From: an uncultured bacterium
GTDB lineage: Bacteria > Fidelibacterota > Marinisomatia > Marinisomatales > Marinisomataceae
Direction of reading: 5' to 3'
Assembly (NCBI GenBank): GCA_943788675.1
Contig: CALSRE010000001.1
Location: 1 to 49,399 of the forward strand
DNA length: 49,399 bases
Shown in pieces: positions 17,052 through 25,655 of the stretch (its first letter is position 1; the number at the start of each line of letters is the position of its first letter). The translations under genes were made by a program, and so were the position numbers. Under the pieces are notes generated by a model. It made no database searches. It was not told the DNA's origin and worked only from the letters and a program-made list of their open reading frames with translations.

Positions 17052-19118
17052 ATGATACAAAAATCATATATATTACTTGTTATACTTCTTACTAATCTTC
17101 TTGGACAAACTTTTTCAGGTACAATAAAAGATATTTCAGGAGAACCAATCTCTCACGTAATAATTGAGGAAATTAATTCAAAATCAGAAAATACAAACTG
17201 GACTATGTCTGATGAGAATGGCGACTTTACAATTAATGTTAATATTGAATCGGATGTTCTTTTTAAAAGAATTGGATTTAAAAGCCTGACCATCAAACCA
17301 AATGAAAGACTAACTAAATATGTTACAATGCTCTTTGAGAATATCTCGCTTGAAACAGTTGATGTCTACGGAAGAGATAATGATGAATATCTACGAAATA
17401 AAACTACTTATAATAATTTAGGAACTTATTCTAGAGGAGGATCTTTAAACCAAATTCCTTCTTTAGAAATGAGGACATATGGAGGATATGCTGGTGTAAC
17501 ATCTGCTTCATTTGATGGTGGGTATGCTAGACACACTAAAGTACTGTATAATGGAGTAGATTTGACAGATGCTATGAATGGACAAGCAGACCTTTCAACC
17601 TTACCATCATTTGCTCTTAAATCTATAAATTATAAACTTAATTCTGGAACCAAATATGGATCTGGGTCTATTGATGGATCGCTTAATATTAATAATAACA
17701 TAAAAAATAATAACGTTTTCTATGGAATCGGAGATTATGGTTTTTCACAATTTGGGGCTAATTATTCTATTGATAGAACAACATCAAAAAGAAATATAGT
17801 TTTTGGAAAAACATCTTACAACGGAGATTTTAAATTTAAAAACGCAAATGGTGAAGAAATTAAAAGATCTAATAATTATTTAGATCAATTTTTCTTGGCA
17901 ATGGACAGACAGTTTATTGTAAGGGATGATTTGATTGTTAACATAATGACTTTAAAAACAGAAAATACGCGTGGATTATCAGGTAGTACTAGCTTTCCAT
18001 CACCTAACGCAACGAGAACAGATGATTTTGAATTATTTGCACTATCCTTTAATAAGTTTTTTGATAAAGGCTTTTTAAAAGTACAAATGAATCGTTCAAG
18101 CAATGATCAGGTTTATGATGACTCTAATGCATCTTTCCCTGTATTTAGTGAACATAATTTAGATTACACTTCATTTGAATTGAAAGGAAAACAATCGATA
18201 ACCAAATCCCTTAATTATGAAGCTTTGTTTAATCAAAAAACGGAAAGAGTAGATAGTAGTGATTTAGAAAAACGTGAGCTTAAAACAACTTCATTATCAT
18301 TGACCGGTAATTATGTCAATCTTGAAAATGATTTCAAAATATCACCATCATTACGTTTTGATTCTAGAAAAGAAAATGAAAAATCAACTTTTAATCTAGG
18401 ACTTGAAGCGCTAAATCAATTAAATCATTCAAATAGTTCTTTTGATTTCAATTTAGATATAGGGTCTTCATTCCAATTTCCAACAATGAATGACTTATTT
18501 TGGCCAGATGGTTTATACAGCGGTGGAAATGAAGAATTAAAACCTGAAGAAAGTGAGTACATGGCTATATCTATATCAAATCTTTCTTCAATAGGAAAAA
18601 TAAAATTAACTGCCTCATTTAAAGATTATGAAAATTTAATATTATGGCAGCCAAATGAATCCTTAAAATATATTCCAATCAATGTATCTTCAGCGGAAAG
18701 AACATCATATAATCTACAGTACTTAAAAGAGTTTCCTAGATTACAAATGCAACTAACATACAATCTTTATGATTCTATAGATAAAGATATGGATGAAAAA
18801 TTATTATATGTCCCTGATAGTTCAGCTAGCTTATTACTTATCTTCAAACAAAATAACTCTACAAGCTATTCTATAAATTACAAATTAACTGGAGATAGAA
18901 TATTACAATATGGATCTGATTGGGCAAATGCAGTAAAAGATAAGGCTTTTGGATTAGTTAGTTTTGGACTATCAAAAAACATTGCTTTTGGAGGTAATCA
19001 AAATATGGTTAAAGCTAATCTTGCCATCGATAACCTTCTAGATGAAGTATATATTTCAACTATAGGATATCCAGAGCCTGGCAGGAGTATGAATTTAACA
19101 ATTGAATACCAGCTTTAA
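17052..19118 (+). CDS. btuB: TonB-dependent outer-membrane receptor, vitamin B12 uptake (BtuB-like)
   Basis: A 688-residue outer-membrane gated channel. A signal peptide at 1-18 is followed by a CarboxypepD-regulatory-like beta domain (about 20-100; GTIKDISGEPISHVIIEE), a short plug (about 110-215; MRTYGGYAGVTSASFDGG, VLYNGVDLTDAMNG), then a barrel rich in aromatic alternating strands. It ends in NLLDEVYIS, GYPEPGRSMNLTIEYQL, the usual TonB-receptor ending. The cobalamin riboswitch directly upstream identifies the substrate as a corrinoid. GGAGG lies five bases before the ATG. No btuFCD genes are in the window. The 3' end overlaps the convergent barrel gene by four bases. Confidence 0.9.
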   Translation: MIQKSYILLVILLTNLLGQTFSGTIKDISGEPISHVIIEEINSKSENTNWTMSDENGDFTINVNIESDVLFKRIGFKSLTIKPNERLTKYVTMLFENISLETVDVYGRDNDEYLRNKTTYNNLGTYSRGGSLNQIPSLEMRTYGGYAGVTSASFDGGYARHTKVLYNGVDLTDAMNGQADLSTLPSFALKSINYKLNSGTKYGSGSIDGSLNINNNIKNNNVFYGIGDYGFSQFGANYSIDRTTSKRNIVFGKTSYNGDFKFKNANGEEIKRSNNYLDQFFLAMDRQFIVRDDLIVNIMTLKTENTRGLSGSTSFPSPNATRTDDFELFALSFNKFFDKGFLKVQMNRSSNDQVYDDSNASFPVFSEHNLDYTSFELKGKQSITKSLNYEALFNQKTERVDSSDLEKRELKTTSLSLTGNYVNLENDFKISPSLRFDSRKENEKSTFNLGLEALNQLNHSNSSFDFNLDIGSSFQFPTMNDLFWPDGLYSGGNEELKPEESEYMAISISNLSSIGKIKLTASFKDYENLILWQPNESLKYIPINVSSAERTSYNLQYLKEFPRLQMQLTYNLYDSIDKDMDEKLLYVPDSSASLLLIFKQNNSTSYSINYKLTGDRILQYGSDWANAVKDKAFGLVSFGLSKNIAFGGNQNMVKANLAIDNLLDEVYISTIGYPEPGRSMNLTIEYQL

Positions 19119-20740
19119 TCATCAAATTCCCAAATGATTCCAAATGTTAAAAGACTACTCATTGGATTAAAAAATTCATGATTTTCTAATGAGTAGTCTT
19201 CATTTGAATAAAATTTTCCTAAAGCATTTTGGAGTCGTACAGTTAGCAGTACATCAGATATTGCAATCTCTGTATCAAGAGAAATATTGATATATTCATC
19301 ACTATCAATACTATTATTTCTTTCAGGCATATTTTTAAAATAATTAAAACTATAGTCTGAATTATTTTTTGACATGTACTGAAGACTAAGTTTTCCATCA
19401 ATTCCCAGATTATTTTCTATGAAAGATAAGCTGTAAAGATAATCTAAATTAAGAATATGAGCTCTATTTGAACTAATTAAACTATCATCAAAATTATATG
19501 AATGATTAAAATTTATTATACCATACTTGAATGGAATTTCAATCTTCATCTGCAATGACAACATGTCATCGTTTATAAATTTATACCTATCTGCCTCTGG
19601 TATAACAAAATTATTAGCTTTCACATATTTCAAAGATGCTGAAAAATCTGTTTCGGTATTAAAATAATAAGTGAGCGTTAAATTTTTCCACTCCTCAACT
19701 TCATTACCGCTAAATCGATCATTAGCAATGAAAACTTTTTCTGATTCAATATAATCCAAAGTGTTCATGAGGACTATTGAATGTTGATTTCTAGTCTTCA
19801 ATACTACATCGAGATTTCCAAAAATATTTTTATAATAAATATTAGGCTTGATATGATCTTCAAATAAATCAACACCATATATCAATTCTCCAACGGGGAA
19901 AGCACTTCCTGTTGGAACAGAAAAATTATGGTTTTGACGTGTTACACTTAAAGAATTTAATGCAAATCTTTTGAAAGATTTTTTATCTTCATAAAAACTA
20001 TTATTAAGAATAATATTTAAAAATAAAATATTATTTTTGTGTATTTCAGCTATAAATCTATTTCTATCTAAATCATATTTACTATTAATATTATACTCAT
20101 TTATTACTGAAGATTCGTATTTACTTATATGATTTAACTGTAAATCAAAATTAAAATCATTTTTACTAAAACTATTTCCTATGGTTAAAGAAATAAAATC
20201 AGAAAATTCATTATTTGGCACAGAGAAATTACTATCCAATGATGAATCAAAAAGGAAATTAGAATTTTCTCTGAAATACCCTAATGAAGAATAAATCTTA
20301 TTTCTTTCAAAACTCTTTGAATAATCCAGCTTATAGAACAAGCTCAATGGCGGTGTTTCTGAATCAGCAAATTCAGAGTATTGGCCAAAGAAACTTTTTT
20401 TCATGCCAATAAATTCAAAATTATTATCTTTTGAATGCTTTTTCAATCCAACGCTTAGCTTATCAAAGCCATAGTCACCAAACTCGTATATAAATTTACT
20501 TTTCACGTAAGTTGAATCGTTAGGCAATTTTTCAAAAGTTAAATTTGTAAATTTTTTTCTAAAATTTTTAGATGATCTATCAATCAAAAGTTTGTTAAAA
20601 GATATATCAGTATTCCAAGCTAATTGATTGTTACTTAATGGTACCGCAAATTGATTTGAAACATCAAACGGAATAACCTCTTGTCCAATTGATATACTTA
20701 ACGAACAAATTAGAAAAAGAAGTTTATATTTAAAATTCAT
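19115..20740 (-). CDS. putative outer-membrane beta-barrel protein, no plug domain
   Basis: A 541-residue protein of unknown function. A signal peptide (LLFLICSLSISIG, cut near residue 19) is followed by beta strands with alternating aromatic and polar residues, many Asn/Ser/Asp turns, and a C-terminus (LTFGIIWEFDD) with the aromatic ending of outer-membrane barrels. VRLQNALGKFYSNEDY before the end resembles the last strands of TonB-dependent receptors, but there is no plug or TonB box. It overlaps the YhaM-like gene upstream by 11 bases and is convergent with btuB. It could be a porin or a receptor partner; the substrate is unknown. Confidence 0.65.
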   Translation of the reverse strand: MNFKYKLLFLICSLSISIGQEVIPFDVSNQFAVPLSNNQLAWNTDISFNKLLIDRSSKNFRKKFTNLTFEKLPNDSTYVKSKFIYEFGDYGFDKLSVGLKKHSKDNNFEFIGMKKSFFGQYSEFADSETPPLSLFYKLDYSKSFERNKIYSSLGYFRENSNFLFDSSLDSNFSVPNNEFSDFISLTIGNSFSKNDFNFDLQLNHISKYESSVINEYNINSKYDLDRNRFIAEIHKNNILFLNIILNNSFYEDKKSFKRFALNSLSVTRQNHNFSVPTGSAFPVGELIYGVDLFEDHIKPNIYYKNIFGNLDVVLKTRNQHSIVLMNTLDYIESEKVFIANDRFSGNEVEEWKNLTLTYYFNTETDFSASLKYVKANNFVIPEADRYKFINDDMLSLQMKIEIPFKYGIINFNHSYNFDDSLISSNRAHILNLDYLYSLSFIENNLGIDGKLSLQYMSKNNSDYSFNYFKNMPERNNSIDSDEYINISLDTEIAISDVLLTVRLQNALGKFYSNEDYSLENHEFFNPMSSLLTFGIIWEFDD

Positions 20741-21611
20741 CCTGCTTCATAAAATTAATTCTTGAATCCATTAAATTTATTGTATGCAATAAAACGGCTT
20801 CAATAATTTGAGGCTCAACAGGGCTTTGCCACTCTTTTCTACCTTGATAAGATAAAATTAAATGCTCGAGTTTAAGTTTATCATCCTCTGGAAAATTTTT
20901 AATCTCTGCAATATATTTGTTTACAATATCCCTTGAAAGAATAGCGTTGCCAACAAGAGCTTTATGATTTGATTTTGCAATAGATGAGCCTAGATTTATT
21001 GAATAAAGCTTTCCAATCTGATGTAAGCAAGCGCCCGTAGCAAGCAAGTCAATATCTATATCGTAATGCATACCAACTTGTTTTGCAATTTGTAATAGCG
21101 ACACCGTCTGCTCAATTAATCCACTCTGGTAATTATAATGATAGGATATGCTTGCGGGATATATTTTAAACTTATCTTTATGGTCGGCTAAAATGCTTTT
21201 CGTTAGTTTTTTAAAATGACTTTTAGAAATTGCATTTACATCTTTTACTAACAACTTCCAAAGCTCATTTGGATTTTTTTTGGAAACTGGAATTAGGTCT
21301 GAAGATTTAAATCCAAATTTTTCATATTTGCTTTCATTTGCTTTAGAAATATTTTCAATTCTTATCATCAAATTTTCTCCAAATTGATACGTAGAGCCTT
21401 TAACAGCAACTGGATCGCCGCTTTCAAATTTTTTTGAAAAGGTGTCAACTTTATCCCAAATTCTAGCTCTAATTACTCCCGACTTATCTTGAAGTAGTAA
21501 GTTTAAGTAGGGAGAACCATCTCTTTTTTTTTGATTTTTTTTCTCAATACATAGATAAAAACCTTGAAACCTCATATCAGCAACTAGATTTGTAATTAAG
21601 ATAGATTTCAT
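20730..21611 (-). CDS. YhaM-like OB-fold/HD protein with degenerate metal site
   Basis: A 293-residue relative of the 3'-5' exoribonuclease YhaM. Residues 10-95 form the OB nucleic-acid-binding fold (LNLLLQDKSGVIRARIWD). Residues 150-285 follow the HD domain closely (YNYQSGLIEQTVSLL, LLATGACLHQIGK, LILSYQGRKEWQSP, EAVLLH). The metal-binding residues are mostly replaced: Gln168 for the first His, Gln198 for the Asp of the HD pair, Asn222 for the next His, Tyr255-Gln256 for the His-His pair, and Asn279 for the last Asp. The protein also ends about 25 residues early compared with Bacillus YhaM. It probably binds RNA or DNA without cutting. The frame is intact, so the changes are not decay. Confidence 0.8.
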   Translation of the reverse strand: MKSILITNLVADMRFQGFYLCIEKKNQKKRDGSPYLNLLLQDKSGVIRARIWDKVDTFSKKFESGDPVAVKGSTYQFGENLMIRIENISKANESKYEKFGFKSSDLIPVSKKNPNELWKLLVKDVNAISKSHFKKLTKSILADHKDKFKIYPASISYHYNYQSGLIEQTVSLLQIAKQVGMHYDIDIDLLATGACLHQIGKLYSINLGSSIAKSNHKALVGNAILSRDIVNKYIAEIKNFPEDDKLKLEHLILSYQGRKEWQSPVEPQIIEAVLLHTINLMDSRINFMKQDEF

Positions 21612-21615
21612 TTAG

Positions 21616-22080
21616 CTAGTTTTTAGCATGAGAACACTGATCATTATTGCAAGATGCAGAAAGTTGGTGAACTCTTTTTGTAACCCTTAGATTTAGATCA
21701 TCTGCAATCTTCTTCTCAATACTTGAAATATTATTATCATAAAATTCAAATATTTCACCGCAATCCTCGCAAACTATATGATCATGCTTTGGACTAATTG
21801 TCTTTTTGTTGTGCTCATAGAGAAATTTTCCAGAATCAAGGGTAATTTTTTTTAATAAACCATGCTTTACAAACACATCTATTGTTCTATATAAAGTTGC
21901 TCTAGATACATTTATTTTTTTCTTTTTTAAATCAACTAAAATTGTTTCAATATCTCGATGCTTATCAGATGAAGAAAGTTCATCCCAAATGTCAAGGCGT
22001 TGTTTAGTTGCTCTTAAACCTTCGCTTTTAAGCACAGCCTCAACCTCAACATGAAATCTACATGGTATTAAATTTTGCAT
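21616..22080 (-). CDS. Fur-family metal-dependent transcriptional regulator
   Basis: A 154-residue regulator. The N-terminal winged helix (GLRATKQRLDIWDEL; INVSRATLYRTIDVFVKHGLLKK) binds DNA. The dimerisation domain has HDHIVCEDCGEIFEF with the first CxxC zinc pair, and the C-terminus has a second pair (SCNNDQC). Sequence alone does not distinguish iron (Fur), peroxide (PerR) and zinc (Zur) sensing. It lies between pcrA and the YhaM-like gene. No iron or zinc transport genes are nearby. Confidence 0.9.
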   Translation of the reverse strand: MQNLIPCRFHVEVEAVLKSEGLRATKQRLDIWDELSSSDKHRDIETILVDLKKKKINVSRATLYRTIDVFVKHGLLKKITLDSGKFLYEHNKKTISPKHDHIVCEDCGEIFEFYDNNISSIEKKIADDLNLRVTKRVHQLSASCNNDQCSHAKN

Positions 22081-22106
22081 AATTCAAATTACATTAATTT
22101 ATAAGT

Positions 22107-24272
22107 TTAATCTATTTTTTTTAAGCGAGCATATTTGACAATTAATTTCTTTCTTAAGCCACCGTCAAATTCAACGCCAACCTTTTGGTTTTCACCTGTT
22201 CCGCTTAAAACTAAAATTGTACCAACTCCAAATAAATTATGCTGAACTTGATCCCCAATCTTAAAATCATCAAATTCGGTAACAGTTCTTGATATTTGGA
22301 TTTTTTTCTTACTACCTGTCCCTACCACTCTTCTTGTATATACAGATTTGTAAGCCTTTACCTTAATCACATTTTTATCAATCTCATCTAAAAAATCAGA
22401 CTGGACAAAAGAAGTTGTATTCATAGCTCCAAATCTTCTTCTATACTTTGCATTGAGTAAATAAACTTGATTCATGGCTCTTGTAACAGCAACATAAAAC
22501 AATCTTCTCTCTTCTTCCATTTGATCAGGTCCATCATCAATACGTACCAATGGAAATAACCCTTGCTCTAATCCAGCAACAAATACGGTAGAAAACTCTA
22601 AACCTTTTGCAGCATGAACGGTCATTAAGGTTATCGAGTTTTCTTTATCATCCCAGTCATCAATATCTGTAAATAATGATATTTCCTGAAGAAAATCTTT
22701 TAGATTTCCTCCTGTTTGATCAGAAAATTTATCAACTGAAGCTTTTAATTCTTGTATATTATTATAACGATCTTGCTCTGCAGGATTGTTCTTGTAATAA
22801 TTTTCAATATTAAACTCTTCCAATAAAGTTCTAAGCAATTCTTTAGGATCAAGCGTTTCTAATAGATTGCTAAACTTGGTTATAGAAGCGTGAAAGTTTT
22901 CAATTGAATCTTGCTGCTTACCTCTTAGCTTTATTTCTCTGCACTTTTCCAAACTATCGAATAATGAGCTTTTATTTTTTGCAGCTAGCTCAATAAACAT
23001 TTTAATTGATTTTTCACCAATTCCTCTAACAGGGAAATTTATAATTCTTTTCAGAGCTATATCATCACTAGTATTAGCAACTAATTTTAAATAAGCTAAT
23101 ACATCTTTTATCTCTTTGCGGTCATAAAATTTAGTTCCACCAACTATATTATATGGCAAACCTTCTTTAACCATTGCTTGCTCAATAGATCTTGATTGGG
23201 CATTAGTGCGATAAAGAACTGCGAAATCTTTAAATGTATTTTTATTCAACTTTATTTCAGACTTTATTGAATCGCAAATAGCATTTGATTCTTCTTCATC
23301 GCTTCCAGTGGATATAAAAGAAATTTTTTCGCCCTTGCCTTTGGTAGCAACCAGCTTTTTTTCTGCTCTGTTTTTATTATTTGAAACTACAGACCATGCA
23401 CCATCAAGAATTCTTTGAGTTGAGCGATAATTTTTTTCAAGCTTAATCTCAATGTTTTTTGCAAATACATCTTGAAAATTTGTGAGGATATTATCAATGT
23501 TTGCGCCTCTCCATCCATAAATTGATTGGTCATCATCTCCAACAACAGTAATATTTTGATGTTTACCTGCTAAAAGAGAGACTATTTCAAATTGTGGAGA
23601 GTTTGTATCTTGGAATTCATCAACTAAAACATACTTCCACGAATTTTGATAGTAGTCCAATATTTTTTTATTTTCTTTTAAAAGACGAATTGGCAACAAA
23701 AGTAAATCATTGAAGTCTAAAGCATTATTGGATTTTAATGTATCGCAATAAGCTTTATAAACTTCTGCAATTTTTTCGTCTTCAAAAGTTTGAGCTTTTG
23801 ATTCGATATCTTTAATTGAGAGATTGGCATTTTTAAATTTATCAATCTGCATTTTTAAGAAACCAATGTTTAACTCTTTAAATTCAGAAAGATTTAAATT
23901 TTCTATCACCTCTTTAATAACTGATTTTTGATCTACTGTGTCATAAATAGTAAAACTCGAATTATAATTATCATTCAATGATGCTATATGCATTCTAAGC
24001 ATTCGAGCGCCAATTGAATGGAATGTTCCAACATTAACTCCATCACAGGATATACTTTCCTGAATTCTAACTTTCATTTCAGCAGCAGCTTTGTTGGTAA
24101 ATGTGAGAGCTAGAATTTCATTAGGCTTGAAAAAATTTTCTTTGATAAGATGCCAAACTTTATATGTTAAAACTCTGGTCTTACCGCTTCCTGCGCCAGC
24201 AAATACTAATACAGGTTTGTTTACAGTTTGAACAGCTTTTAATTGTTGAGTATTTAAGTCTTGTAGTTTCAT
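22107..24272 (-). CDS. pcrA: UvrD/PcrA-type superfamily 1 DNA helicase
   Basis: A 721-residue 3'-5' helicase of DNA repair and replication restart. Motifs in order: VFAGAGSGKTRVLTYKV (Walker A), VDEFQDTNSPQFE (Walker B/II), VGDDDQSIYGWRGA (III), LEKNYRST (IV), LMTVHAAKGLEFSTVFVAGL (V) and EEERRLFYVAVTRAM (VI). The C-terminus has the PcrA Tudor-like domain (GDQVQHNLFGVGTILVLSG), which favours PcrA over Rep. The start overlaps the end of mltG by four bases. Confidence 0.95.
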   Translation of the reverse strand: MKLQDLNTQQLKAVQTVNKPVLVFAGAGSGKTRVLTYKVWHLIKENFFKPNEILALTFTNKAAAEMKVRIQESISCDGVNVGTFHSIGARMLRMHIASLNDNYNSSFTIYDTVDQKSVIKEVIENLNLSEFKELNIGFLKMQIDKFKNANLSIKDIESKAQTFEDEKIAEVYKAYCDTLKSNNALDFNDLLLLPIRLLKENKKILDYYQNSWKYVLVDEFQDTNSPQFEIVSLLAGKHQNITVVGDDDQSIYGWRGANIDNILTNFQDVFAKNIEIKLEKNYRSTQRILDGAWSVVSNNKNRAEKKLVATKGKGEKISFISTGSDEEESNAICDSIKSEIKLNKNTFKDFAVLYRTNAQSRSIEQAMVKEGLPYNIVGGTKFYDRKEIKDVLAYLKLVANTSDDIALKRIINFPVRGIGEKSIKMFIELAAKNKSSLFDSLEKCREIKLRGKQQDSIENFHASITKFSNLLETLDPKELLRTLLEEFNIENYYKNNPAEQDRYNNIQELKASVDKFSDQTGGNLKDFLQEISLFTDIDDWDDKENSITLMTVHAAKGLEFSTVFVAGLEQGLFPLVRIDDGPDQMEEERRLFYVAVTRAMNQVYLLNAKYRRRFGAMNTTSFVQSDFLDEIDKNVIKVKAYKSVYTRRVVGTGSKKKIQISRTVTEFDDFKIGDQVQHNLFGVGTILVLSGTGENQKVGVEFDGGLRKKLIVKYARLKKID

Positions 24273-25192
24273 TTGTTTTTTCTCTTATTAATTTTATACA
24301 CTCTTTTGGCCGCTTCATGGTCTCGCTCATTGGTTGTAAACTTATGAGAGCCATCTCCTTGAGCAACAAAAAATAAATAATCTGTTTCTAAGGGATAAAG
24401 CGCTGCTTTTATAGATTGAATCCCTGGATTATTAATTGGTCCAGGAGGTAATCCATAGTTTTGATAAGTATTGTATGGAGACTTAATTCTTAAGTCTCTT
24501 GTTGATAATGTTTTGGGTGGGCCTTCAATAATATACTGTATAGTTGGGTCTGCTTGTAATTTCATATTTATTTTTAATCTATTGTGATAAACTGAGGAGA
24601 TAGTTGAACGTTCGCTATCAAGCATCGCTTCACCTTCAATAATAGACGCTAAAGTTACAACCTCATGTACCGATAATCCTAACTCATTTGCTCTATTTAG
24701 TAACTTTTGGTCAAATTCTATCCAAAACTGCGATACTAACGTATCAACAATATCTGCAGGAGAGGTATCGTTAAAGAAAAAGTATGTATTAGGATATAAA
24801 TAACCTTCAAGTGAGCTACCGCTTATATTATATTTATTTAAGATATTTTTTTTAGTAAATAAATTGTTAAATCGGTGATCTGTTTTCAATAATAGATTAA
24901 TGCTCTCAAAAATTTTCTTAGCTGAGGTTCCTTCAGGAATAGTTAGTTTTAACTTTATTGGACCTTTATTAAAAATACTATCAATTAATATTGCATCAGA
25001 TACTTTTCCTTCGATTAAAAAGGTTCCTGTAGGTACTTTTGAAGCTAAACCACGTATTAGGATTTTAGCTTTTAAAACATTTTTGTTAACAATGAGGTTA
25101 TTTTCATGCAATAGATTAATAACACTATTTAAAGACATTCCTTTGCTAATTGAAATTGTTTTTGCTTCTATTTCTCTATTATTTACTGACAA
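24269..25192 (-). CDS. mltG: endolytic murein transglycosylase MltG (open frame lacks its anchor)
   Basis: Cuts nascent glycan strands at the inner membrane and so helps set their length. The open frame of 307 residues has the LysM-like start (ISKGMSLNSVINLLHENNLI), then GSSLEGYLYPNTYFF, LASIIEGEA with the catalytic Glu, LQADPTIQYI, SPYNTYQNYGLPPGPINNPG and the C-terminal FTTNERDHEAAK. It opens with TTG and no ribosome-binding site, and it lacks the family's N-terminal transmembrane helix. The helix is encoded just upstream in another frame (see 25187-25259). With one T removed from the T5 run at 25191-25195 the full protein begins at ATG 25259. Confidence 0.9.
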   Translation of the reverse strand: MSVNNREIEAKTISISKGMSLNSVINLLHENNLIVNKNVLKAKILIRGLASKVPTGTFLIEGKVSDAILIDSIFNKGPIKLKLTIPEGTSAKKIFESINLLLKTDHRFNNLFTKKNILNKYNISGSSLEGYLYPNTYFFFNDTSPADIVDTLVSQFWIEFDQKLLNRANELGLSVHEVVTLASIIEGEAMLDSERSTISSVYHNRLKINMKLQADPTIQYIIEGPPKTLSTRDLRIKSPYNTYQNYGLPPGPINNPGIQSIKAALYPLETDYLFFVAQGDGSHKFTTNERDHEAAKRVYKINKRKNK

Positions 25193-25259
25193 AAATGCGG
25201 GTACTTAAAATAATTAGAAACGATAATGCAATTGAGGTTATAGTGTCAATTTCTTTCAT
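25187..25259 (-). other. mltG: displaced 5' end of mltG (membrane anchor) and frameshift site
   Basis: From ATG at 25259 the frame reads MKEIDTITSIALSFLIILSTRI and then hits TAA shortly after the T5 run (A5 on the plus strand, 25191-25195). Removing one T joins it to LSVNNREIEAKTISIS of the main MltG frame, giving a normal anchor helix followed by the periplasmic domain. The anchor sequence is hydrophobic for about 17 residues, as expected. Either the consensus has one extra base here or the gene is truly shifted. Confidence 0.7.
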
Positions 25260-25346
25260 CCGAAGGGTAGAAATTAACTTATTTATAATCTCAAATCAAT
25301 GAATGGAATATTATTTTTGCAAAGATAAGTTATCAAAACTAACTTA

Positions 25347-25568
25347 ATGAATATGAAAGCAAAAAATAAACAATCAGTGAAATTTTCATGGCCTTATAAA
25401 AGAAAAAATTATCTTTTGTTTGGTGTTGGAGTTTTCGTTATAATTATGGGTTATTTGATAATGTATTTAGGAGAAGTTAATAGCTTCCAAAGCTTAGTAA
25501 TATCTCCTCTACTATTGTTAGCTGGATATTTAGTAATTATTCCACTAGCGTTGCTTTACAAAAAATAA
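25347..25568 (+). CDS. small two-helix membrane protein, DUF3098-like
   Basis: 73 residues: a short basic N-terminus, FSWPYKRKNYLLFGVGVFVIIMGYLIMY, a polar loop, then ISPLLLLAGYLVIIPLALLYKK. The KRKNY motif before the first helix and the SPLLLLAGY second helix match the DUF3098 family found across Bacteroidetes and relatives, where it sits near cell-division genes; its function is unknown. The gene ends three bases before tRNA-Asp. Either ATG at 25347 or 25353 could be used. Confidence 0.7.
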   Translation: MNMKAKNKQSVKFSWPYKRKNYLLFGVGVFVIIMGYLIMYLGEVNSFQSLVISPLLLLAGYLVIIPLALLYKK

Positions 25569-25571
25569 TTT

Positions 25572-25645
<74 letters not shown>

Positions 25646-25655
25646 CAAATTTTCA

